This document shows, piece by piece, positions 1-12,700 of a DNA stretch of 64,000 nt. A program made the translations under genes and the position numbers. A model generated the notes under the pieces. That model did not search any database. It was not told where the DNA came from and was given only the letters and a program-made list of their open reading frames with translations. The first letter of the stretch is position 1; the number at the start of each line of letters is the position of its first letter. Source of the DNA: Knoxdaviesia capensis (taxonomy: Eukaryota; Ascomycota; Sordariomycetes; Microascales; Gondwanamycetaceae); NCBI GenBank assembly GCA_001510575.1, contig LNGK01000004.1, positions 1,153,339-1,217,338 on the forward strand, written 5' to 3'.

Positions 1-1333
1 CAATCGACTTCTCCTCGACCGTTGTCTCCCAGTCTTCCTGCTCCGCTCCTAATTGGAGAGGCATCTTTGGGAGGGACTCGCTCCTATAATACTGATCTTA
101 ATCCTACTTAATCCGGTGCACGCCACGCACACGTTCTCGCAACCACGCACACGCACACGCACAGCCTGACTTTTGTGTGTGTTCTCTATACCCACGCCCT
201 CTCTCTGCGAGTCACCACCCTCTCTGGCCGTCTCTGCCTCTCTCTACCCTCCTCTGTGCTCTCCACTCTTTCCCCCTCTCTTCGACTGGTCTCTTGTTCC
301 TGTTCCTGTTCCTGTTCCTGTTCCTGTTCCTGTTCCTGACCCTGGCTTTGGCTTTCCCGTCCCTCGTCTTCCCTTCCCTCTTCTCCATTTTTATTTCTCT
401 CTTTCTTGGGGCCGAGTCTCTTCCTCTTCTGTCCCTCCTCCTCCATCTTCTTCTCTCTCTTTTTCCTCTCACCTCTTCTTCCCTTCCCACCCTCCCCATC
501 AATGCTCTCGGTACATGGCCAATCAATCCTCCATTCCCACATCACAAAGTTCCTCGTCCCGGCTGTGCCCACGATTGCCAGATTACTCCTCTAACACCAC
601 GACTTGCTGCGTCGACAATTACATGTGCATGACTGAGTGATAGAGCTGGCTCTCTCGTTTCCTTCCTTCGCTCTGGTTCCACTTACCACTTACACCCTCT
701 TCTCTCGCTCTCTCACACACTCTTCTATACTATAGATATATATAACCTATATCCCTCCCGCCCATATTTCTTCACCTATATCACCTGTCTCCATCTCTTC
801 CTTCCACTCCCTCCCCTTTCATCCATACATACACACTCTCTTATTCACATACGCTCTCTCTCTATATTTATTCTTCTCTCTCCTATACACACTATCATTA
901 TATTTTTAATCGTCTGGGCCCCCCATTGTTTTTCTCTTCTCTTCCTTCTTTAGATCCTTTTTATCTTTTACATATTTCTTTCCTTCCACACACTCTCTCA
1001 TCTTTCGATCTGGATTCCGTCGACTCTCTCTATACCGACGCATCATCTTCCAAACGAGCTCGTCCACTTGAGCTTGCCAACGCTCTTTGCTTTTCCTTGA
1101 TATTTTCCTTGATATCTTCTCTTATATTTTCTTTTATCTGATCTGACCTTCGGTAAATGCGGCTTCTCATTTACGCCCACTCGACTCTCATATCTATATA
1201 TACCCACTATATCCCACCTCAACTTCTTCTTCGATCTGGTTTCTATTTTTGATTGTTGTCCACTCGGCCTCTTAAATTCTTCACTTTATCTCGTGATAGC
1301 CCTGGCTTGATCTGGCCACAACGTCTTCACACA
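1..1333 (+). promoter_or_regulatory. Long pyrimidine-rich leader/promoter of the Rua1-like gene
   Basis: This stretch is strongly C/T-rich on the plus strand, with long CTCTCT and TTCCTG runs, short TATATA patches near 735-750 and 1190-1205, and no convincing ORF. Long C/T-rich leaders are common before regulatory genes of filamentous ascomycetes. The several ORFs of 60-155 codons here are low-complexity by-products of the base bias. The exact transcription start cannot be placed. Confidence 0.55.
295..339. repeat. TTCCTG hexanucleotide microsatellite
   Basis: About seven head-to-tail TTCCTG units lie in the pyrimidine-rich leader of the Rua1-like gene. The tract can be read directly, and its copy number is likely to vary between strains. 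Confidence 0.9.
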
Positions 1334-2544
1334 ATGGACCCTCAACTGTATGTTGCCAGCACCTCTCCCAACCCCATGGATCCATCACTAACACCGACGC
1401 CTAGAGTTCAACAATTACACTCACCTTCATTCAACTTCTCCGAATCCACCTCCAACTTCCCTTCAGACGATGCCCAGGTGACTGTGTCCGTCGAAATGGC
1501 AACATCCACCAGCAACAACGGCAGCCACCGGATTGGAAGCAGCCATGGCAGCGAGCATGGCAGCCACCACAGCAACAGCACCAGCCATCACTCCTCCGGC
1601 ATGGAGGACTCGAAGATGACCTCGGCAAAGACCGACGCCGAGTCGGTGTCGACACCGGCTGGAACTCTGTGGACCACTCCGACCTCCAGCAGCCTCCGCC
1701 CCCGACCGGCCACCATCCACGAAGGTTTCTCGTACTGCTTCAGTGAAGAGTTCCCGGCTCTGCCCGCATGGGACTCGTCGAGCCTGCAGCTGCAACAAAC
1801 CCCCAGTGATATCCCGTCGTCGAGACCCATCTCGGGGCACCAAGAGTTCTTCTCTTCGGCCGGAGGCATTGACGGCAGTAAGCCTCCCTCCCCTACGCTA
1901 CCCCTCCGGACTATTCCTGATATAGTCACCGTTACTAACTCCCCGCCTGTCACAGACTCGTGGTCCCAAAAGCAATGTGAGGATGCCTTCGAAATGAGCG
2001 GCCTTGACTCTGAGATCCCCATTGGCCAGGCTTTTACTACCGATGAGGCCATTCCCATTCTGGATCTTCGCTTCCAGAGACCCGAGATGGACGGAGCTGA
2101 CCACCTCAACATCGAAGCCAGCCGCCTAGCTGCCCGCCGGATGTCTGGATCGTCGTTCACCATGTCAACATCTGGCGCGCTCTCGGATATGCCGTCGTAC
2201 GAGGACTTCTCTGCCGCCATGTCCGAGGTGACTGGCTACGGCTCCGACTACCCGCCCACCTCCAACCGGAACTCCCTCATGTCTTCCACCCAGCTGTCTC
2301 CCGTTGCCTCTCCCCGCATGACTCCCCAGAACCGCTCCGAGCTTGTGCGGACTACTAGCCGTGGCCGGGCCTCGCCTTCCCCGCGACCCGGCATGCGTGC
2401 TGCCCCCTACAGCGTTGACTCTGCCCGGAACAAGCGTTGGTCGACCGGATCCTACGGAACTGCCAGCTCGGCTGCTGCCCGTCGTGCCAACCCGTACATT
2501 TACCCTCCCATGCCAACTGACGCTGCCACTTTCGTTATGCAACA

Positions 2545-2575
<31 letters not shown>

Positions 2576-3784
2576 CAACAGCGCATTGCTTCTCGCCACT
2601 CTTCGCCGACTATGGGCCAGGGACAACTTCCGTTGAACTTTGGAAACCTCCAGGCTGTGCAGCAACATCACCCCTTCCTGGTCACGAGCACTCCGTTCCA
2701 GCGCAACAGCATGATTCTGCCTACCCAGATGCCCTCGGCCTTCCATGGCGGTGATGGCCAACTCCACCTTGCTTCCGGGCCGGCCCTGCATCTCCAACAG
2801 CAACAGCAGCAGCAACAACAACAACAGGCCTTCCTCAACATGGGCGGTCTTCATCCCCATGCTCACGCCCACGCATTCCAGCACCACCATCACCACACCC
2901 ACCACCCCTTTGCTGACAACCCGCCGCCGCTGATGTCCCATGGCCTGTTCCGCATGCTTCAGAGCAACGCGGACGCCCACACGCTGCATGCGCACTATGC
3001 CGATTTGTCGGACCCGCCGGATCTGTATGGCTCGCTGCACGAGGAGCAGATCCCGCCGCCGCCGGAGGACATGAACCCGGACGACCCGGACATGGTCCCG
3101 CATGAGCAGGAGCTGCGGTTTGAGGGCGATCTTTACACCCCCCGCTGGGTGCGTGGCCACGGCAACAAGCGCGAGGGCTGGTGCGGTATCTGCAAGCCGG
3201 GCCGGTGGTTGGTGCTGAAGAACTCGGCCTTCTGGTACGACAAGTCGTTCACGCACGGCATCTCGGCAACCACCGGCACGCCGTTCCAGGAGCCGCAGGA
3301 AACCCGCCGCATGGACGGCAACCCGGACGTGTGGGAGGGGCTGTGCAGCTCGTGCAACGAGTGGATTGCGCTGGTGAGCAGCAAGAAGAAGGGCACCACG
3401 TGGTTCCGCCACGCCTACAAGTGCCACACGCACCCCAAGATCAAGGACGCTCCGAAGCGCCGCCGCGAGAGCAACAACGCGGCCAGCGCACGCGCGGCGG
3501 CGGCGGCCGGCATGAGCGTGGTGCCCACCATGCCCAAGCTGAAGACCGAGCTGTCGCTGCAGATGCCGCAAACGCCGCTGACGCCGCAGATGACGCCTGG
3601 CGGCGCGGTGTCGGCGGGTGCGCCGAGCCCGTGCCTCGCCATGGGTTTCGGCATGGCGCCGCAGCACATGCACGCCCACCCGCACATGCACCACATTGTG
3701 CCCCCGCCGATGCCGCCGCGGACTGTCACGCAGAGCCAGATGATGATGACGCCGATGGCTGAGGGCATGCCCGGCATGATCTGA
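1334..3784 (+). CDS. Transcription regulator with C-terminal Rua1-type (DUF4451) zinc-finger domain
   Basis: The protein is 816 aa from the ATG at 1334; the open frame runs 27 codons further upstream but has no ATG there. Residues 1-400 are Ser/Thr/Pro-rich and look disordered. Poly-Gln tracts lie near residues 402-416 and 488-500, followed by a His-rich stretch. Residues about 601-703 match the fungal Rua1 C-terminal domain: RWVRGHGNKREGWCGIC, then WYDKSFTHGIS, a second Cys pair (LCSSC) and a closing WFRHAYKCH. Two CxxC pairs and the His/Cys residues are arranged for zinc binding. Ustilago Rua1 activates glycolipid synthesis genes; the ascomycete relatives are mostly uncharacterised, so a nuclear DNA-binding role is inference. 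The tail is Met/Pro/His-rich. The gene is intronless and has no close neighbour. Confidence 0.88.
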
Positions 3785-6700
3785 TCTGGTGGGGGTGTCT
3801 GTGTATGTGCGTCTTCTTTCACTGTGTGTTTTGTTTTCTGTGTGCTGCTTTGTTTTATTTTACGAAATGATATCCCCATCTTGCTAGATGGATCACGGCC
3901 GCTGCTTCCGGCGTGTGAAGTCGAGTGATACCGGGTACGGGTATACTCCCTTCCCGGAGTGTGGACTTCGGCCACCTCTCAACACCGCCGGCATATTTTT
4001 GAAACCCCGTTCTTGGAGCTTCTTGGGTTCTTCCGTTTCTTGTTTCGATTTTTAACGTCTTTTCCTTTTCTATCTCTTCTTCTTACACTCCTTCGACACA
4101 AACAAATACTTTTTCACTCTCTACTTTTTTTTCTTTCTGTTTTCATATTTCGTTTTTATTTTTCCTTTCGTTTTCCTGCTTCATTTAGATTTAGTTCCAG
4201 CATTTCCTATCTTCTGATTTTTTTTCTTTTTGTTTTCGAGGATGGAACACCCCAGATATGACGACGGAATGATACCAAAGCAAAGGAGGAACAGCTTATT
4301 TTCTTTTTCAAAAACGATTTACCAAAAAAAAAAAAAAACCACAACTCCCCGAAAGAAAGAGAGAAGCTCCTCCATCCAGCTCCGGTGATCTAGCGCCCTC
4401 GTCCGAGGCTTTCTGGGTTACTAGGGCATATGTGTGTGTTTGAGCTTCGGGTCTTTCGAATTGGTCATGGAAATCTGGGATTACTTTAGGATCAGACGGG
4501 GAGGGAAATACACGGACATGTTTTGTTTTGGATTTTTTTGGATTTTGTGTCTTTTAACCACACCAGCCGAGCTGTGAGCAACACGATGAATTTTTATTAT
4601 TTTCAAGTAGATAGAACATGTTTTTTTTCTCGCAGTATTCCGAGTTCTTTTCGTTCTTCTTTCGTACCATGCCCTGTCTTGCTGCTTCGTGTGTTTTGGC
4701 CATGGGCGTGGGATCCAGGTCTGGGGATGCGACGTGGCGGGGATCGTCCTTGGGGATGTGCCCGGCGACCTTTGCAGTCTCTGAATGAGGAAGAAAGGGA
4801 TTTTTTTTTCTTGTTCTCTTTTTCGAAACACTTCGCTTGTGGTGGTCCAGAACATGAGGGAATCACGACACGACAGGTGGTGCTGGGCCAGCGGCCAGCG
4901 GCCGGTTGTGGGGGAGTGGACGTGGACTTCCGAGAACATTCCGGTTTCAGAGTCGTGGGCTCAGGGGAAGAAGGGAAGAGGACGCAAAAAAATAAAAATA
5001 AAAAAGTGTACAGGGGCCCGCCGGTGCGCCGGGCAAGCCCGGGGTTATTGGCTTTTTTGGGGGGGTGGGGCCTTGTGCGTTGCTCTCCAACTGTGTTGAA
5101 AGAAATATCAAATGTATACAAATGGAAAGACGGAATTTTTATTATTATTATCTACCCAGTATGGAGTATGGAAAATGCTCGTCTGCAGAGTCCATCGAAA
5201 CATCGCCGGAGTAGAGTCCGCGCACGTCTCTCTGGGGCGGTGGGCGAGGTCGCTGTGGTGCGTCGATTGCTGTTTTGTTTGAGGCCGATCGGATGGAGGC
5301 GGTCTGGACCTGCTTCTGCGGGCTCTGAACTGATGTTGGGACTTGATACACACAGCTCTCGAGCGCTGGGGGGGCGCGAGTTCGCAGGAATCACATGTTC
5401 AGACCGGGTTTCGAGGCCTTACTGGGCTCTCTCTCTCTCTCTCTTCCTGGACGCTTCTCGGAGAGGCTTGTAGGGGGGATTGTGGGCTTGTGTCACTGTG
5501 ACGGGGCTTCCTGAGCGAGCAGTATCCGCAGTGCGGAGTCCAGGATCTGTGTGTATACGAAGAATCCCGCCAGGCAGAAGGAGTGTGTGCTCTGGCCTGT
5601 GCTGGTCTTCCAGGGCTGCGTGCGATCGACGGCTTCCGCGCGCTGCTCTCTCGGCGGTTTCTCCCGTAGGGTGAAGTGAAGTGCGTGTGTGCGTGTGTGC
5701 GTCACATACCGTCGGTACGAAGTGCCTGCTTTTTGGAAGAAGAAGAACAAAAAGAGCGAAACGCCCCTTTGGCTTTTCTCTGCCTTGTAGAGACTGCTGG
5801 CTGGCGTGGGAACCTTTGGTCTGGTGGTGGCTTATACTGCCGTGGGATCGTGGTCGGTGATATCAGGCAAGCGAGGGCTGTTCGGGAAGCGACAGATCAT
5901 GATCCCGCCCATGCATGGGATATCTAGCTTCGTCTACGGTGGTTTGATAGATGGAATCACAGCACGTGGAAAGCAGAGGCTGAGCCTCGGTCTTGAAGAC
6001 TTTCACAAATTTGGAGGACTATATATCGTCTAAAGATCCGACTTGCTAAGGTATCTCGTCGTTCGTGTTGTTCAATCTCGGGTTCGTATACGCAGTATCC
6101 CAGAAAATATATTAGCCCGATCACAATGTTGTAATTAACCGCTTAATTCCCATCAATTTCAGATCTTTAATATACTCACGTCTGTTTCCCGTTCCCCAGC
6201 CGCCTAATATCCAGCAGAATATTTGTTTGGCCTAGATTACCACGGCAAGTGATGCGGTGAGCAGGCGGCTGGCTGCCGGCATTTGTGGGTCGGGCGCACC
6301 TGCACGCTCCCGTCCCGGGTGTGCCGCAAACGACAGGCTGACTTGCCCGACGCGGCAGACCTGCCCACTGACTACATATACACACGCTCGGGGAGTCGTT
6401 CCGGTTTGGTGGGCTCTGTGTTACGGCGCAACCACTTTGCTCGGTACGTCCAAAAACGAGGTTCCCGGTTCCACAAGACAACAAGTTGACGGCTTCAACC
6501 TTTGCCGATTGCTTCTGCCGTTTGCGCGGCGTTGAAAGTTGTAAGTTGGCACTTCCTCACCAGGGCTTGTAATTCATGTGGCCATTTTTATAGTCTTCTA
6601 ATATTTTCTTGTTTCTGCGTAGAGAGTGAGTGGCGGACCCCGGAGCTCTCACGGGTGTGCGGGGAGGAGATGTCGTTGAAATCGGCCCCACTTCGCCGGT

Positions 6701-9700
6701 GCCGCCACGAACAGGTCCGGGTCGCTCCTTCCTGAAAAAATGCTGCCTGCCATGTCGGGACTTTTTCCGGCGCCGAAACCCCGTGGATGGCATGCGCTAG
6801 AGTCCGGATTTCCGACGACGTCTCATGATTTTGGCCAAGATTTTGGAACGTCTCAAAGCTCTCCTCCACTTAAGAAGAAATGAAGGTTAGATATATCTCA
6901 TGAAATTGCTGGTCTGACTTGAGCTTCTACGGAGGTGTGAGGTTAGTCACTAGCATTCGGGCAAGCTTTTACGGGCGCACCAGAGCCAGTCTAGGTCACA
7001 CCTCTCCGTCGCGGGAGACTGTCCGGGAGGGTGCCGTTGCACCAGACAGGCAAATGTGCGTCCACCATTCACTGTCTGAACAACTGAATGGGGTTCTGCA
7101 CGAGCTTCTGCGAGGCAAGGCTCAGATGGTAATCGCATCCCGACGACCTGCATCGACTGACTCTCGAGTTAGCCTTCCTCCAAAACGGTCATGCCGTGCC
7201 ATACCGGCAAGTTCGGCGATTTCAAAAGGGGAAACCAGTGATAGGCTTCAATCTGCCAGCATCACCGTATCATTGCCTTCACTGCCTCGATGGGATCTCA
7301 TAGTTCGGTTGTGTTCAATCTATTGCCTCACCTCCAATTTGCTTGGACGCTGTGATGAAGCGAATTTCGAGCAAACGAGGAACAAAAGTTTCTCAGCGCC
7401 CCTTCAACCGGCATGGCGAGTTGAGTTGGAAGTCCGAGAGCTTGGGTCTCATCGCTACACAGTGTGTAATGATGGATGGGAGAAACGATGAAGCCGGCCA
7501 CTGCGCGCGAGGGTATATTGCTGAGGCCAGAAAACTCCACTCATCAATAGCATCCTGCCTCCGACTTTTCATCGACCAGGCAGGATCAACACCAGCCACG
7601 GTCTGAACGCCAACCGGGTTTGCCGTCCGCAGTCGGAGCGAAGAGTCATCATATATGAAGCCCGTGTTTCTAGCGGTGAGCAGATATGCGCCTCGAGAGC
7701 GCGATGGAACTCTACAGTATAGCAAGCCCATGAGATCGCACAGATGGGCTTTGCGCTCGCCAAAGCAGGCAGGGAAGCCAGGTGTGATACGGCGACGACC
7801 CAGCGTGCTGCACAGGAAAGGGTCGGTTTTTTCTACTTCATTTCCCTCATCACGAACGCTCTCGCTCGGAGTTTTATCCTGAGGTAGCATCATCACACAC
7901 TCTCCCAGCATGCTCACGTCACCATTTTCAATATGGATGCACCTAGGTCTGGACACACTACCTTGCTTAATCTTAAGGCTACCATGTTCCCGTACTCTCT
8001 CTCTTATAGGTCCACTGAAGTGGTTTTCTCATTACGGAACTTTGCTGACACCAGGGAATGGATAGCATCACATCGCCGACTCCGATATTAAAGGAAGCCA
8101 ATATATGGCGTCAGTGGTTCAATGGTTCGTTGTGCGGCTCACACTTGGCTCCAGAACCGAGATGAAGGCCCGGGTTAAGCTGCGAGCAGCCTAACCGGCC
8201 ACATGTGCCTAAGAAAGTTGTCACGATCACACTCTACAGATCCTGCAATCCTCCGTCGGCCCTCAGAAGTGTTTGCTTAGGGTCACGGCCCTGGGTGGGT
8301 GGGTTGGGCTGGAAACGTCTTAGTATGACAGGTCTGCACGACGATACTGGAATAGGGCATTATATTCGTTGGGCTAAGGTTTTCCGGGTGCCCCTTTTTT
8401 CGTGCTTTCACAGCAGGAGACGCGCCGACTTTTTTTTCGGGGGTTCGGTTCTGGAAACGGCATTGACGTGTCGTCCCATCTGATATCTCCTCTCCTGCAT
8501 GCCCCTCCGTCAATCTTAATCCAAGGCCCGGACTGCCTCGCAGCAGATTGAAATCGAAGCATGGAAATGGCCGGCGTGGTGGCGACATGAGGACCAAGGG
8601 GGGTTTGCCTTCTGCGATCAAGCGTCAACCAACTTCTTCATGCGCAACATGTTCAGGAACCCAACTCACGAGCACGCTACCTGACCAGTATCTCGCCAGT
8701 CCCCACAGAGTCAACTCACCAGAGACCATGCATGTCTCCTACCGCGAACCATCGGGAATAAAAAGAGAAACGCGAGCGGGCTCTGTACCATGTTTGACAG
8801 CCACGGGAGTTGACAATCATCGTGAACAATTGGGACTCTCTAATATCGCCAACCCACGGAACAAGGGAAGAACAGCGGGACGAGGAAAATCTGGTGATGG
8901 TTGAATCACACGAAAATTACGGGGAAACGGCCTATTATAACAGGTAGGTTGGGGTTTTCTCTGTTCCTGCATCAACATCCGCGTGCGGAGAAAGCATTGA
9001 TCCATGGTTCACGGCTTTTGCGTTTCCCAATGAAGCGGCGTACAGATATATAAGGTGGACGTATCAGGAGGAAAGGGGAAATATGAGTCTAGACATATAA
9101 CTATATAATAGTCCAGTCGATGTGGTATAAGCGGTATAAATGTCCGAAAGAGGCAATTCCGCCCCAGTTATATCAGGCTTGGAACGGAGATGTGTGTATG
9201 CGCCGGTGGATGTTCCACTCAAGCCAACGTTCCAGCAAGCACACAATTCCATAGCTCCCAAGAACTAATGACATGGCCTCGTCGCCCAGGTGCGATATCA
9301 CTCCAACTATATCACGCTTTCGTCGGATGGGGCTTTGTGCTGGTACAGCACATACAAGACCGGTGGGAATGCTACGACGACACAGAAATACGTAAAACGC
9401 ACACTCCAGGGCCAGCATTATGGAGATGGTGTAGCATGAAGCTTAGAGTGCTGGCAGGGAAGAAACATATGTGCATCGAGGCTTACCGTGGGCGAGTTCT
9501 GGCTGGACACGGGATTGTGACCGGGTTCCAAACGGATATGGTCTGGCCATCCAAATAACCCCAAAGCCAGGCCCTCTTTTGACCTTAACATGCATTTCCC
9601 AAAGTGTGTCCCTTTTACATCAGCTTGTGTGTGTGACTCTTGGGATCCAGGCGGCGGTTATGCGCACTGATCTTCTCTCTAGAAAGCCGGACTTTTTTTT

Positions 9701-12700
9701 GTTCGTCAATGTCCATGTCGCAGTAGCTCTCGTATATTCGACAGCAAGCTTGCTCCGATACTACGTCGGAACACAGCCGATGGCCGCCGGGCTTCGTGAT
9801 CTTGCGACATGGGGGCAGCGTTCCGAGGGGGGGATGATTGCTGGTGCTTGTCAAGACCTACAGTATGTGATCGAGGCCATTGGCAACGGGGGGGAAAAGA
9901 AGCTTTGCGTGCTTTTTCTCGCCACCACTTGGACCCCCTCAATTGACGTCTCTTCTTTTATGTGTGTATCTTTGGGAACGAGTGCCAGTTTGTGATGCTT
10001 CAAATACGGGGGAGGAGGATGGACGACAAGGGGGGACGTAAGAGAGGCACAGATGCAGATACAGGGTGGCAAAGCCAAGATATGTTGTCCTGTACAGGAT
10101 ACTGTACTGGAGATATAGCCCGCGGACACCTTTTGGAGACAAGGTGTTACTTCAACAGACACACAGGAGCTTCATGCATTGCATGCATATATGGCTACGT
10201 GTACCAATATGAACCCGAAAGTTCCCTCTCTTTTGAAAGATCTCAAGCCAATGTCTTCCATCTTGGGGGGGTTTCGTGTCCAGGATTGATGTGTTCTTTC
10301 CTCTCAGGGCTACCGAAGGACTACCGTCCCAAAACAGCATGTCGATCTTTTACAAGCCCATGCGCGATCTTTTGTTGAAGTCTCTTGTTTTTTTTTTTTT
10401 GTTCCGGTCTGTCCATCCTCTGCCCTAAGCCCTGTCTCTCTCGCAAAACGACTGTGACTGCACAGACGGTCTGCGCATACCTTTTCCGGGACCCCGACCC
10501 CGGGATCACCGGACAGGCATCCGATGATTGCTACGAAATGTTCGCATCATTGGATGTTAGGGGGGGTTTTATGAGTAGGTGATTCTTCACATGTTGCAGT
10601 GCCGCTCTGTGGCGTTGTACAGCGGCCAGGAACTAACGGCGGCCGGCTTCCGTTGCGACCACGGCTGTCGTTGGGATGAGGAGGCAACTGATTTGATCCT
10701 GGGACCGATCGAGAGAAGAACATCATCACAACTGTGAGACACGAGACAAGCCAAATAGGGAGAAAAAAGCAAAAAAAGTGCCAAAGCTTCTTTCTGGTTC
10801 CCCTTCAATATCACAAACAGCCCCCCCATTGATTTGCTTGTTTGCATTGAGAGACCGTTAGAGTCGCAAGATCTCGCCCAGCCGCACCTGGAACGTTTAG
10901 ATATTGTGTGTTGGTGATTCTTAATGACTCCTTTTTCCCCTGGTACGTCACAGATTCATGCGTTGTCAGCGGGTGAGGTTCAATGTAAAAGAAAAAGCAA
11001 CTACCGAAAGGAGATCGTTCGCCCGAGGCTTTTCGTTGCTCGTGGATTTACACAAAAGGCCGTTTTGCATCCTATTTCGGGTCGACATCGAGGTATGGTA
11101 TCTTCACCAGGCTCTCGCAGCTGGAACAATGCGAGAACCCCTTTTTTTGTCATTTATATCTCGCGATACACACTCTGTGCTTGCAGGATAGTGGCCGTGG
11201 GTTTCACCTGTCAGCCGCGGCGTCTCGCCAGACCCGGGAAGAAAGCAATTTTTTTTCTTTTTTGTTTTTTTCCTGCTCTGTTCTATTCCTGCCTTTCCCA
11301 ATTGGGGACTAGAGATGTGCGTGGGATGATCTGGTGCTGGCTCTTCTCAGGCGCAGCACCTTTGCAGCGGTGATGTGGTCGTGATAACCACATGCAAGCA
11401 ATTTTTGAGAGCAGAGGTTTACAGGGCTTAGCGTTGACGAGGTTTGTCGAGGCCCAGTCAAAAGCTGGAACTGGCAGCGTCGATGGCCGATATTTCGCAT
11501 CTGAGATTACTGTCGGCCCTCAACCGACGAATCCCAGACAACAGGACTCCGAGTTCCCCTCGTTGCTCCGCGGAAAACCTGGTCCAGCCGGATCGAGGAC
11601 GAGCTTGCTCTTTCCACTGAGGGCAATACAACACCTCCATGGATGGTTGGGATAACTGAATACTCTCTCCATCAATGTAACCAACATCTGAGCCAAATCC
11701 CAGTTTGGCTGCTCGGATTGGCCTGTGAGAGCTTGTCTGCTATATTAACGAGAGTTTTATTCTTCTCTCCTCCCAGGGCCGCCGCCGGCCAGTTTATTCA
11801 GGTTTCTGGCCAAAGCGCAGAACGCTGTATTAGATTGTTCCTCCACTAAAAATCCCAGTGTCTAGGGTACGTGTTCTTTCAACGTTGCGTCGCTGGGTAG
11901 CGATATATTGAAAGAAAAGAAAGGAAAGGAAACTGGATTGGGGCCAATAACGACACAGTGAGAACCGTAAAAAGAGACAGCTTTCACGGGGGGGAAAAGA
12001 GGGGATGGATGACCCCCTCTCCCCAGCACTTTAGGGAGACCTGGAAGATCCAAACAGTGGAATGAGATGTGGTTGATTGACTGAGATGCCCTTGGGCCAT
12101 GTCTCGGAGTCCTCCCTGCTGTTCCTGGAGGTATCTCGCCACTGTTGGAATCTCGCCCGCTTCGGAGGAGGGGGCCAGCCACCTTACAATTGCAGACAAG
12201 AAAGGTCATGGTTCCCCTCTTCTCTCTTCCGAAAGATCATTTTGGGAAACTCTTCTATTTGGTAGGAGCTTACCTGGAGAGATTTCCTCGTTGTCGTCAT
12301 TGGCCACCCCCTGAAAGGTACATAATTGAGCTTAATTATTGCATTTCCTAGGATTGGATAAGCTCACCAATGAGCCTCTCCGCCGTGGCCGGATTGGAAG
12401 AAGGGGAAGAATCAAAAAGCAGAGAGAGGGCACAGCACAGGATGAAGATGGAGAGAGAACCCACGCCAGGCAGCGAAGAAGTGTGTGCCAATGTCAGCAC
12501 AGCGCGGTGCATGCAGGAGCTCACGCCGCCGTTATACCGTACCTATCGAGTTGACGAGGGTGTTCATGTACGCAGCATGCAATGGTAGGAACAGTAGGAT
12601 GTAGCGTAAAAGTGTTTGCAGGACCAACCTTGAACAGGTCCCATCAGTCCCATCACATACTGTACGGCCACTGCAACGCGGCCAGAGAGTTTGGTGGATC

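Noticed and set aside
2165..3694. 509-codon minus-strand ORF opposite the Rua1-like gene
   Set aside because: It is a shadow of the GC-rich coding frame, made of His/Arg/Val/Leu repeats opposite Gln and His codons. The plus frame carries the recognisable zinc-finger domain.
4523..5473. 316-codon plus ORF
   Set aside because: It reads through homopolymer and low-complexity stretches (FFFLF, KNKNKK) with no domain and poor codon consistency.
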